DNA from: Prosapia bicincta
Lineage: Eukaryota > Arthropoda > Insecta > Hemiptera > Cercopidae
Direction of reading: 5' to 3'
NCBI GenBank assembly: GCA_036971475.1
Contig: JBAIZL010000003.1
Location: 50,055,842 to 50,119,841, forward strand
DNA length: 64,000 bases
The notes under the pieces were generated by a model. That model ran no database searches. It saw only the letters and a list, made by a program, of their open reading frames with translations, and was not told the DNA's origin. This document shows positions 40,250 through 52,800 of the stretch, piece after piece (positions within the stretch are counted from its first letter, which is position 1; each line of letters starts with the position of its first letter). The translations under genes were made by a program, and so were the position numbers.

Positions 40250-41744
40250 GACCCCGAAATTCTAAGACCATAAATGAATTTTCTTAAAACTTTTTGAGTT
40301 ATCTTCAGGAGTATGCAAATATCATTAGTGACATAAGTCTGATTTGCGGAAATTCGAGGATGCAGGGGGAGCCCCCCTCGAAGGGGGGGGGGTCTTAGAC
40401 ACAAAATACCATAAAAAATGGATAAACCTCATATGTTTCAGTGCAGAAAACAGGGGTTAAAGTTTTAAAAAAATTAACTCGTTTTGAGATATATATAAGT
40501 GTAAAGTTTGGATTTTTACCCCCCAAAATAGCTCTTTTAAAATTAGTTTTTTTAATGGCTCTAAAACTACTTAATCAAATAAAACGTGTAAGGCTCAAAT
40601 TAAAGCTTATAAAAAGACAAATAAAACTTTTCTTTTTTTTGCCAACGGTATTAAGTTTATAGCGCTTGCAAGGTGGCGCTGTTGCAAAACAATCGAAAAA
40701 TTTGTTAAAATTATGGTATATGTATAAAAATTAGTTAATTATTTTAAAAAATGTTTGCAATAAAATTTGTAGAAGATAAAATTATGAACATTTTAAGACC
40801 AACTGGAAGTCGGAATCTTAAATAGAAAAAAAATAATCACGAACAAGCAAATGATTTTTTTTTTAATTAAAGAAAAAGTTATTAGAAGGGTTGTAAAAAT
40901 GAATTAGGTTGCTTAACTGTCAAACCAAATTAGAAACTTTTTTTCTATATACTTAATAATATTCTCAGTGATTTTCAACCATTTTCATAATAAACTTTGT
41001 GATTTATTCAACTTAAAAGTTTGGAAATTAAACCTTATTACAAAAAAAATATTGGTTTTTGTAAATTTTCAAGAAAACAGTTAATTTTACACAGAAATAA
41101 TATTTAACAAAAATTATAGTGTTTATTCAGATAAATAATTCCTTTATTTTGTGACGTCTTGATCCCGATATATTTCCGTTCAATGTTTTGGTTAATCAAT
41201 TTTCGATGCACGAATTGGACCCAAATATGGTAGATATATAAAAAACAGTTAATTATTGTAAAAAAGGTTGTATAAGGTGTGTGATTGTAGGAATTGCCCC
41301 CAAAAGGGCTGATTTTGCTCTTCTAGGGCTGTTAAACCAATTTTTCATTTACGTGACTTTGATTTTCTGACTGAGCAGTCTAAACAATGTATTTAAAGTT
41401 TTTATGCTTATTTATTTAAGGTTATTGTAGATAAGGCCCCCAAAAGGGTTGATTTTTGCCCGAAAATTGCCTTTTTAGAAATGTTGTACCACTTTTTTAG
41501 TTTCGGAACCTCAATTTTGTGTCTTAGCAGACACAAAAACATAACATACTATTATTTGATTCACTTATTTCAAGTCATTCATTTATCTCTGATCATAAGG
41601 GTTGTTTTTGCCCCTATAAGGGCAATGGGCATTTCCTCAACACAGACTATTGTCACTAATGGACCTTATATATTTTAAAAGAGATTGCCAAAAATTTCAG
41701 ATCAATCGATTCACCGTCTTAGAGTTTCTGGGTTTGGCCTTTTT

Positions 41745-41766
41745 AGTGACTTCCTTTATCCCACTA
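41745..41766 (-). repeat. Right 22-bp TIR
   Basis: Exact reverse complement of 40228-40249. Confidence 0.9.
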
Positions 41767-42322
41767 AGTAGAAATATAAAGTTATTATAAAATCTCCCCT
41801 AACAAATACATTACCTTTCTTATTCCATCCTTATAATCTATTTATAGTTATATTATATAAACACAAAACTCACAACAGGAAATAAGTCTTTATACATACA
41901 TGTTTCGGCACCACTACAAGTTGTCTTTTTCCGATTTTAGCAGGACAAAGGTACTTGTGAAATTTAGATATTTCTTCCTAAATGGTTATTGCAAAATATT
42001 TGGCTTAAGAAAACAGTAATGGAAACCCTCTAACTGCCCCAATTATTATAAACTAATTACACTTGACAACAAACTTTTAATTCAAAAACCTTTAGACAAA
42101 ATGCGAAAATACAGCTAAATACATCACAACTTTAATCGAGTAAGAAATGATAAAATAAACGCATTTGTTGAATAAACACAGCTGACGACCCAATTCCCTT
42201 GCAGTCCAAAGTCTCGTAGCGATAAGAATTTGTTACCCTAGTTGGCTGAGGCAGCCTCGACTTTCTTCCTTTAGTTTGTTTACTCTAGACATCACATTGA
42301 AGTGAATGTGGCAACATAGCCT

Positions 42323-42961
42323 GGTGGTCTCAGAAACAAAATTATTGTACTATATCCGAGTGCACTTCAATAAATAATATTCAACCAAGAACTATTATAG
42401 TCTCTTTTTTCTCGGCCGACTACTATAGGTTAAGCTGTTATTATCCTAATTAAATACTAAATTACGATCAGCTAATGTTAACAAAGCATTCCTTTACATT
42501 TAGGCGGTACGAAGTTCCCTGGGTCAGCTAGTAATTGTTAAAATTTTAAAATTTTCTGTAAATTAAACTCGACCAATCAGTTTCACTATTAGCCTACAGC
42601 CAGAGGACGGCTTTGTGACCAAAACATTGGCAACAACCTTTATCTTTTGGAGTGGTAAAAGTTTGTTCAAACTGACATTGGACATAAAACGACCAAAGCG
42701 CTAATCAATAAAACGTTTTCGTATTCAAAGTATTAGGCTATAAACATTACTTATGAAAACATTTTCAATCTAGAAAAGTGTGGTCAAATTAAATGTAGGA
42801 GATTACATCAGATTATGGCTGTCTTGTAACAGTCCAAGTAGCCCCAGTTCAATTATTTTACTTTGACTGATTCTTAGTAATTCTAATTATAGATAGTCTC
42901 CGCACCTTCAGTAGCCCCACTTTCTATATCCAAGCCTTGCTATATTTACACTTCCCTAGAA
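42323..42961. other. Spacer between duplication copy 2 and the LINE remnant
   Basis: No gene seen. At 42501-42531 a short motif (GGCGGTACGAAGTTCCC, then GGGTCAGCTAG followed by T) resembles the 3' end of Helitrons, which finish in CTRR after a small hairpin and sit before T. The hairpin is imperfect here and no 5' end was found. The stretch from about 42532 to 42961 may be the 5' untranslated part of the LINE that follows, which is inference from position only. Confidence 0.4.
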
Positions 42962-43866
42962 ATGGCGACTAGAGAAGCGCAACTGGGCCGAGTCAATGGG
43001 GACAAGCTCTCCGAGGGACCATCTATTCCAGCCACTCCTGTCAGCACCTACTCCCAATCACAGCTAGACACTGATTACACTATGACGGAGGGTTCTGCTT
43101 ACGATGATGCCGGATATCGGCCTGTCGTGAGGAGGAACAGGAAGAAGCAGACTCGCCAGTCCAACTCCGGAACCGAAACCGAGGTGGACCCTGTGAAGAC
43201 TGCCAGAGCTGTAGCCACCGCAGAGGCTCACAGAGCTCCACAAAAGGTCGACCCTCAACAAAAGACCGACACATTACAAACACAAACACTGACGGGGCAG
43301 CGGCCAAGATCCCTGCAATCTACCAAGATCATCTCTTAATAGACATAAGTAAGGAATTCAAGAGAAAATACAATCCTTACTTGTATATGGCAACCAAGAT
43401 GAAGGATGGAGTGAAGCTCCAAAAACGTAAGCCTACCTACGACGAATATATAAACCTCCAGAGGTACATTGGGGAAAGGGCGTGCTTCACCAGGTATTCC
43501 GCCTCAAAAATACGAAGACATTTAAAGTAGTAGCTAGACTTATGAATAAATCCACCGAAGCAGCGGAGGTCGGAAACGACCTTAAAAGAAGGGGTATGGA
43601 GGTCCTCAAAGTGTCCCAAATGATGGAAAACTTTACCAATGAGTCTATGCCCATGTTCCTAACGTCCAAAACAGACGCACGTGAAACAATAGCGATCACT
43701 AATATTTGATTTACGAGGGCACGAGTGGAAGCCTTCTCGTCCTGAGCACACACGTCCTGTGCATTGCTACAAGTGCCAGAGGATAGGCCACACAACAAGT
43801 TGTTGTAAGGCTGCCCCCTGGTGTTAAATGTGTTGAAGGCCACGATCCCAAGATCGCGCCATTTAT
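42962..43866 (+). pseudogene. Jockey-type LINE ORF1 remnant (gag-like, PRE_C2HC and CCHC knuckle)
   Basis: ATG at 42962 opens 125 codons ending at TAA 43337-43339: an acidic, Ser/Thr-rich N-terminus with a basic RRNRKK patch. A frameshift near 43295-43305 moves coding to the frame reading KIPAIYQ...DISKEFKRKYNP, which closes at TAG 43528-43530. A second shift near 43480-43505 leads to a PRE_C2HC-like block (LKRRGMEVLKVSQM) ending at TGA 43707-43709. A third shift precedes a zinc knuckle, CYKCQRIGHTTSCC, with C codons at 43765, 43774 and 43804 and H at 43789 (C-x2-C-x4-H-x4-C). A second knuckle (CVEGHDPK) follows after a 2-base loss. PRE_C2HC followed by CCHC knuckles is characteristic of ORF1 in Jockey-clade non-LTR retrotransposons, where the protein binds the element RNA. 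The reverse transcriptase ORF2 is absent: satellite C begins at 43867. Confidence 0.75.
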
Positions 43867-46800
43867 TTAATAACGTCTTTCCAATCCTAACAGTTTGTAA
43901 CCACAGATATAAACCAAATTTTACAGATCATGAGATTTACAGTTGCTAGCTACTGCACTCAGCAACGTCCATTGATAAATAGTTTGGAAATAGTAACGCA
44001 GATGGCAGAACTTACATTGTCAAATAATCCAATTCAAATGATGATTCGATGGTTTAAAATTCCACCAACCTCCTACTGGGGATGTCCAATCATAAACAGA
44101 CATTGTAAACTACAATGTTGGGGAACCTAGCACTATATATACAGTGTTTATTTTTATATAAAACTCCTTAAATTCATCTGTAAAACTATTAAAGCAGCGA
44201 ATAGAAATTAAAGTTACAACTTTAGAGAAATAATAAATTAATAACGTCTTTCCAATACTAACAGTTTGTAACCACAGATATAAACAAAATCCCAAAGATC
44301 ATGCTTTAAACCATAACATTTACAGTTGCTAGCTAGCGCACTCAGCAACGTCCATTGATAAATAGTTTGGAAATAGTAACGCAGATGCCAGCACCTACAA
44401 GGTCAAATAATCCAAGTCAAATGATGATTCGATGGTTTAAAATTCCACCAACCTCCTACTGGGGATGTCCAATCATAAACAGACATTGTAAACTACAATG
44501 TTGGGGTACATAGCACTATATATACAGTGTTTTTTTATATAAAACTCCTTAAATTCATCTGTAAAACTATTAAAGCAGCGAATAGAAATTAAAGTTACAA
44601 CTTTAGACAAATAATAAATTAATAACGTCTTTCCAATCCTAACAGTTTGTAACCATAGATATAAACAAAATCTTAAAGATCATGCCTTAAACCACAACAT
44701 TTACAGTTACTAGCTACTGCACTCAGCAACGTCCATTGATAAATAGTTTGGAAATAGTAACGCAGATGCCAGCACTTACAAGGTCAAATAATCCAAGTCA
44801 AATGATGATTCGATGGTTTAAAATTCCACCAACCTCCTACTGGGGATGTCCAATCATAAACAGACATTGTAAACTACAATGTTGGGGAACCTAGCACTAT
44901 ATATACGGTGTTTATTTTTATATAAAACTCCTTAAATTCATCTGTAAAACTACTAAAGTTGCGAATAGAAATTAAAGTTACAACTTTAGAGAAATAATAA
45001 ATTAATAACGTCTTTCCAATCCTAACAGTTTGTAACCACAGATATAAACAAAATCTTAAAGATCATGCCTTAAACCACAACATTTACAGTTGCTAGCTAC
45101 TGCACTCAGCAACGTCCAATGATAAATAGTTTGGAAATAGTAACGCAGATGCCAGCACATACAATTTCAAATAATCCAAGTCAAATGATGATTCGATGGT
45201 TTAAAATTCCACCAACCTCCTACTGGGGATGTCCAATCATAAACAGACATTGTAAACTACAATGTTGGGGAACCTAGCACTATATATACGGTGTTTTTTT
45301 TTATATAAAACTCCTTAAATTCATCTGTAAAAACTATTAAAGCAGCGAATAGAAATTAAAGTTACAACTTTAGAGAAATAATAAATTAATAACGTCTTTC
45401 CAATCCTAACAGTTTGTAACCACAGATATAAACAAAATCTTAAAGATCATGCCTTAAACCATAACATTTACAGTTGCTAGCTAGCGCACTCAGCAACGTC
45501 CATTGATAAATAGTTTGGAAATAGTAACGCAGATGCCAGCACCTACAAGGTCAAATAATCCAAGTCAAATGATGATTCAATGGTTTAAAATTCCACCAAC
45601 CTCCTACTGGGGATGTCCAATCATAAACAGACATGGTAAACTACAATGTTGGGGTACATAGCACTATATATACAGTGTTTTTTATATAAAACTCCTTAAA
45701 TTCATCTGTAAAACTATTAAAGCAGCGAATAGAAATTAAAGTTACAACTTTAGACAAATAATAAACTAATAACGTCTTTCCAATCCTAACAGTTTGTAAC
45801 CACAGATATAAACAAAATCTTAAAGATCATGCCTTAAACCACAACATTTACAGTTGCTAGCTACTGCACTCAGCAACGTCCATTGATAAATAGTTTGGAA
45901 ATAGTAACGCAGATGCCAGCACCTACAAGGTCAAATAATCCAAGTCAAATGATGATTCGATGGTTTAAAATTCCACCAACCTCCTACTGGGGATGTCCAA
46001 TCATAAACAGACATTGTAAACTACAATGTTGGGGAACCTAGCACTATATATACGGTGTTTTTTTTTTTATATAAAACTCCTTAAATTCATCTGTAAAACT
46101 ATTAAAGCAGCGAATAGAAATTAAAGTTACAACTTTAGAGAAATAATAAATTAATAACGTCTTTCCAATCCTAACAGTTTGTAACCACAGATATAAACAA
46201 AATCTTAAAGATCATGCCTTAAACCATAACATTTACAGTTGCTAGCTAGCGCACTCAGCAACGTCCATTGATAAATAGTTTGGAAATAGTAACGCAGATG
46301 CCAGCACCTACAAGGTCAAATAATCCAAGTCAAAATATGATTCGATGGTTTAAAATTCCACCAACCTCCTACTGGGGATGTCCAATCATAAACAGACATT
46401 GTAAACTACAATGTTGGGGTACATAGCACTATATATACAGTGTTTTTTATATAAAACTCCTTAAATTCATCTGTAAAACTATTAAAGCAGCGAATAGAAA
46501 TTAAAGTTACAACTTTAGACAAATAATAAACTAATAACGTCTTTCCAATCCTAACAGTTTGTAACCACAGATATAAACAAAATCTTAAAGATCATGCCTT
46601 AAACCACAACATTTACAGTTGCTAGCTACTGCACTCAGCAACGTCCATTGATAAATAGTTTGGAAATAAAAACGCAGATGCCAGCACCTACAAGGTCAAA
46701 TAATCCAAGTCAAATGATGATTCGATGGTTTAAAATTCCACCAACCTCCTACTGGGGATGTCCAATCATAAACAGACATTGTAAACTACAATGTTGGGGA

Positions 46801-49800
46801 ACCTAGCACTATATATACGGTGTTCTTTTTTATATAAAACTCCTTAAATTCATCTGTAAAACTATTAAAGCAGCGAATAGAAATTAAAGTTACAACTTTA
46901 GAGAAATAATAAATTAATAACGTCTTTCCAATCCTAACAGTTAGTAACCACAGATATAAACAAAATCTTAAAGATCATGCCTTAAACCATAACATTTACA
47001 GTTGCTAGCTACTGCACTCAGCAACGTCCATTGATAAATAGTTTGGAAATAGTAACGCAAATGCCAGCACCTACAAGGTCAAATAATCCAAGTCAAATGA
47101 TGATTCGATGGTTTAAAATTATACCAACCTCCTACTGGGGATGTCCAATCATAAACAGACATTGTAAACTACAATGTTGGGGAATCGGGCACTATATATA
47201 CGGTGTTTTTTATATAAAAGTCCCTAAATTCATCTGTAAAACTATTCAAGTTGCGAATAGAAATTAAGGTTACAACTTTAGAGAAATAATAAATTAATAA
47301 CGTCTTTCCAATCCTAACAGTTTGTAACCACAGATATAAACAAAATCTTAAAGATCATGCCTTAAACCAACACATTTACAGTTGCTAGCTACTGCACTCA
47401 GCAACGTCCATTGATAAATAGTTTGGAAATAGTAACGCAGATGCCAGCACCTACAAGGTCAAATAATCCAAGTCAAAATATGATTCGATGGTTTAAAATT
47501 CCACCAACCTCCTGCTGGGGATGTCTAATCATAAACAGACATTGTAAACTACAATGTTGGGGAACCTAGCACTATATATACGGTGTTTTTAATTTAAAGT
47601 CCTTAAATTCATCTGTAAAACTATTCAAGTTGCGAATAGAAATTAAGGTTACAACTTTAGAGAAATAATAAATTAATAACGTCTTTCCAATCCTAACAGT
47701 TTGTAAAAACAGATATAAATAAAATCTTAAAGATCATGCCTTAAACCATAACATTTACAGTTGCTAGCTAGCGCACTCAGCAACGTCCATTGATAAATAG
47801 TTTGGAAATAGTAACGCAGATGCCAGCACCTACAAGGTCAAATAATCCAAGTCAAATGATGATTCGATGGTTTAAAATTCCACCAACCTCCTACTGGGGA
47901 TGTCCAATCATAAACAGACATTGTAAACTACAATGTTGGGGTACATAGCACTATATATACAGTGTTTTTTATATAAAACTCCTTAAATTCATCTGTAAAA
48001 CTATGAAAGCAGCGAATAGAAATTAAAGTTACAACTTTAGACAAATAATAAATTAATAACGTCTTTCCAATCCTAACAGTTTGTAACCACAGATATAAAC
48101 AAAATCTTAAAGATCATGCCTTAAACCATAACATTTACAGTTGCTAGCTAGCGCACTCAGCAACGTCCATTGATAAATAGTTTGGAAATAGTAACGCAGA
48201 TGCCACCACCTACAAGGTCAAATAATCCAAGTCAAAATATGATTCGATGGTTTAAAATTCCACCAACCTCCTACTGGGGATGTCCAATCATAAACAGACA
48301 TTGTAAACTACAATGTTGGGGTACATAGCACTATATATACAGTGTTTTTTTATATAAAACTCCTTAAATTCATCTGTAAAACTATGAAAGCAGCGAATAG
48401 AAATTAAAGTTACAACTTTAGACAAATAATAAACTAATAACGTCTTTCCAATCCTAACAGTTTGTAACCACAGATATAAACAAAATCTTAAAGATCATGC
48501 CTTAAACCACAACATTTACAGTTGCTAGCTACTGCACTCAGCAACGTCCATTGATAAATAGTTTGGAAATAGTATCGCAGATGCCAGCACCTACAAGGTC
48601 AAATAATCCATGTCAAATGATGATTCTATGGTTTAAAATTCCACCAACCTCCTGCTGGGGATGTCTAAACATAAACAGACATTGTAAACTACAATGTTGG
48701 GGAACCTAGCACTATATATACGGTGTTTTTAATTTAAAGTCCTTAAATTCATCTGTAAAACTATTAAAGTTGCGAATAGAAATTAAGGTTACAACTTTAG
48801 AGAAATAATAAATTAATAACGTCTTTCCAATACTAACAGTTTGTAACCACAGATATAAACAAAATCTTAAAGATCATGCCTTAAACCATAACATTTACAG
48901 TTGCTAGCTAGCGCACTCAGCAACGTCCATTGATAAATAGTTTGGAAATAGTAACGCAGATGCCAGCACCTACAAGGTCAAATAATCCAAGTCAAATGAT
49001 GATTCGATGGTTTAAAATTCCACCAACCTCCTACTGGGGATGTCCAATCATAAACAGACATTGTAAACTACAATGTTGGGGAACCTAGCACTATATATAC
49101 GGTGTTTTTTTTTATATAAAACTCCTTAAATTTATCTGTAAAACTATTAAAGCAGCGAATAGAAATTAAAGTTACAACTTTAGAGAAATAATAAATTAAT
49201 AACGTCTTTCCAATACTAACAGTTTGTAACCACAGATATAAACAAAATCTTAAAGATCATGCCTTAAACCATAACATTTACAGTTGCTAGCTAGCGCACT
49301 CAGCAACGTCCATTGATAAATAGTTTGGAAATAGTAACGCAGATGCCAGCACCTACAAGGTCAAATAATCCAAGTCAAATGATGATTCGATGGTTTAAAA
49401 TTCCACCAACCTCCTACTGGGGATGTCCAATCATAAACAGACATTGTAAACTACAATGTTGGGGAACCTAGCACTATATATACGGTGTTTTTTTTAATAT
49501 AAAACTCCTTAAATTCATCTGTAAAACTATTAAAGCAGCGAATAGAAATTAAAGTTACAACTTTAGAGAAATAATAAATTAATAACGTCTTTCCAATACT
49601 AACAGTTTGTAACCACAGATATAAACAAAACCTTAAAGATCATGCCTTAAACCATAACTATTACAGTTGCTAGCTAGCGCACTCAGCAACGTCCATTGAT
49701 AAATAGTTTGGAAATAGTAACGCAGATGCCAGCACCTACAAGGTCAAATAATCCAAGTCAAAATATGATTCGATGGTTTAAAATTCCACCAACCTCCTAC

Positions 49801-52800
49801 TGGGGATGTCCAATCATAAACAGACATTGTAAACTACAATGTTGGGGAACTAGCACTATATATACGGTGTTTTTTTTTTTTATATAAAACTCCTTAAATT
49901 CATCTGTAAAACTATTAAAGCAGCGAATAGAAATTAAAGTTACAACTTTAGAGAAATAATAAATTAATAACGTTTTTCCAATACTAACAGTTTGTAACCA
50001 CAGATATAAACAAAATCTTAAAGATCATGCCTTAAACCATAACATTTACAGTTGCTAGCTAGCGCACTCAGCAACGTCCATTGATAAATAGTTTGGAAAT
50101 AGTAACGCAGATGCCAGCACCTACAAGGTCAAATAATCCAAGTCAAATGATGATTCGATGGTTTAAAATTCCACCAACCTCCTACTGGGGATGTCCAATC
50201 ATAAACAGACATTGTAAACTACAATGTTGGGGAACCTAGCACTATATATACGGTGTTTTTTTTTATATAAAACTCCTTAAATTCATCTGTAAAACTATTA
50301 AAGCAGCGAATAGAAATTAAAGTTACAACTTTAGAGAAATAATAAATTAATAACGTCTTTCCAATCCTAACAGTTTGTAACCACAGATATAAATAAAATC
50401 TTAAAGATCATGCCTTAAACCATAACATTTACAGTTGCTAGCTAGCGCACTCAGCAACGTCCATTGATAAATAGTTTGGAAATAGTAACGCAGATGCCAG
50501 CACCTACAAGGTCAAATAATCCAAGTCAAATGATGATTCGATGGTTTAAAATTCCACCAACCTCCTACTGGGGATGTCCAATCATAAACAGACATTGTAA
50601 ACTACAATGTTGGGGTACATAGCACTATATATACAGTGTTTTTTATATAAAACTCCTTAAATTCATCTGTAAAACTATGAAAGCAGCGAATAGAAATTAA
50701 AGTTACAACTTTAGACAAATAATAAACAAATAACGTCTTTCCAATCCTAACTGTTTGTAACCACAGATATAAACAAAATCTTAAAGATCATGCCTTAAAC
50801 CACAACATTTACAGTTGCTAGCTACTGCACTCAGCAACGTCCATTGATAAATAGTTTGGAAATAGTAACGCAGATGCCAGCACCTACAAGGTCAAATAAT
50901 CCAAGTCAAATGATGATTCGATGGTTTAAAATTCCACCAACCTCCTACTGGGGATGTCCAATCATAAACAGACATTGTAAACTACAATGTTGGGGACATA
51001 GCACTATATATACAGTGTTTTTTATATAAAACTCCTTAAATTCATCTGTAAAACTATTAAAGCAGCGAATAGAAATTAAAGTTACAACTTTAGAGAAATA
51101 ATAAATTAATAACGTCTTTCCAATACTAACAGTTTGTAACCACAGATATAAACAAAATCTTAAAGATTATGCCTTAAACCATAACATTTACAGTTGCTAG
51201 CTAGCGCACTCAGCAACGTCCATTGATAAATAGTTTGGAAATAGTAACGCAGATGCCAGCACCTACAAGGTCAAATAATCCAAGTCAAATGATGATTCGA
51301 TGGTTTAAAATTCCACCAACCTCCTACTGGGGATGTCCAATCATAAACAGACATTGTAAACTACAATGTTGGGGTACATAGCACTATATATACAGTGTTT
51401 TTTATATAAAACTCCTTAAATTCATCTGTAAAACTATGAAAGCAGCGAATTGAAATTAAAGTTACAACTTTAGACAAATAATAAACTAATAACGTCTTTC
51501 CAATCCTAACTGTTTGTAACCACAGATATAAACAAAATCTTAAAGATCATGCCTTAAACCACAACATTTACAGTTGCTAGCTACTGCACTCAGCAACGTC
51601 CATTGATAAATAGTTTGGAAATAGTAACGCAGATGCCAGCACCTACAAGGTCAAATAATCCAAGTCAAATGATGATTCGATGGTTTAAAATTCCACCAAC
51701 CTCCTACTGGGGATGTCCAATCATAAACAGACATTGTAAACTACAATGTTGGGGAACCTAGCACTATATATACGGTGTTTTTTTTTATATAAAACTCCTT
51801 AAATTCATCTGTAAAACTATTAAAGCAGCGAATAGAAATTAAAGTTACAACTTTAGAGAAATAATAAATTAATAACGTCTTTCCAATACTAACAGTTTGT
51901 AACCACAGATATAAACAAAATCTTAAAGATCATGCCCTAAACCATAACATTTACAGTTGCTAGCTAGCGCACTCAGCAACGTCCATTGATAAATAGTTTG
52001 GAAATAGTAACGCAGATGCCAGCACCTACAAGGTCAAATAATCCAAGTCAAATGATGATTCGATGGTTTACAATTCCACCAACCTCCTACTGGGGATGTC
52101 CAATCATAAGCAGACATTGTAAACTACAATGTTGGGGAACCTAGCACTATATATACGGTGTTTTGTTTTATATAAAACTCCTTAAATTCATCTGTAAAAC
52201 TATTAAAGCAGCGAATAGAAATTAAAGTTACAACTTTAGAGAAATAATAAATTAATAACGTCTTTCCAATCCTAACAGTTTGTAACCACAGATATAAACA
52301 AAATCTTAAAGATCATGCCTTAAACCATAACATTTACAGTTGCTAGCTAGCGCACTCAGCAACGTCCATTGATAAATAGTTTGGAAATAGTAACGCAGAT
52401 GCCACCACCTACAAGGTCAAATAATCCAAGTCAAAATTAGATTCGATGGTTTAAAATTCCACCAACCTCCTACTGGGGATGTCCAATCATAAACAGACAT
52501 TGTAAACTACAATGTTGGGGTACATAGCACTATATATACAGTGTTTTTTATATAAAACTCCTTAAATTCATCTGTAAAACTATGAAAGCAGCGAATAGAA
52601 ATTAAAGTTACAACTTTAGACAAATAATAAACTAATAACGTCTTTCCAATCCTAACAGTTTGTAACCACAGATATAAACAAAATCTTAAAGATCATGCCT
52701 TAAACCACAACATTTACAGTTGCTAGCTACTGCACTCAGCAACGTCCATTGATAAATAGTTTGGAAATAGTAACGCAGATGCCAGCACCTACAAGGTCAA

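Larger units (their letters stand above)
40228..41766. mobile_element. Non-autonomous TIR element, TAGTGGGATA ends
   Basis: The element is 1539 bp long, bounded by perfect 22-bp inverted repeats (40228-40249 starting TAGTGGGATAAAGG, and 41745-41766 ending CCTTTATCCCACTA). AGT precedes the left end (40225-40227) and follows the right end (41767-41769). Copy 1 shows the empty site with one AGT at 29917-29919. A 3-bp duplication is the simplest reading. A TA duplication with GTGGG ends is an alternative but would need extra loss in copy 1. The interior is AT-rich with repeated CCCCAAAAGGG-type blocks (about 41298, 41440) and a C6/G10 inverted tract at 40372-40392. The one open frame of note (40441-40662) is Lys/Leu-rich low complexity and not convincing. 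I cannot assign a superfamily. Confidence 0.82.
37550..42322. repeat. Segmental duplication, copy 2
   Basis: Collinear with 26033-32868. If the minisatellite flank from about 36955 is included, the homology extends further left. This copy lacks the 1.1-kb segment and the CACTG transposon of copy 1, and carries an extra 1539-bp TIR element at 40228-41766. An 11-base G run at 39407-39417 replaces GTTAGAGGG in copy 1. A 73-codon plus-strand frame at 39705-39926 is frameshifted in copy 1 (extra bases near 28472), so it is unlikely to be a conserved gene. Confidence 0.9.

Noticed and set aside
40441..40662. 73-residue Lys/Leu-rich frame inside the TAGTGGGATA element
   Set aside because: Low-complexity AT-rich translation without motifs. 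No transposase signature.
33237..42531. A single 9.3-kb Helitron from the TATG-bearing motif at 33237 to the CTAG-T end at 42531
   Set aside because: The interval contains the minisatellite and duplication copy 2, with no helicase gene and no convincing 3' hairpin. Two unrelated fragments are simpler.
43064..43843. Minus-strand frames opposite the LINE ORF1
   Set aside because: Shadows of the plus-strand ORF1 remnant, which carries the recognisable PRE_C2HC and CCHC motifs.
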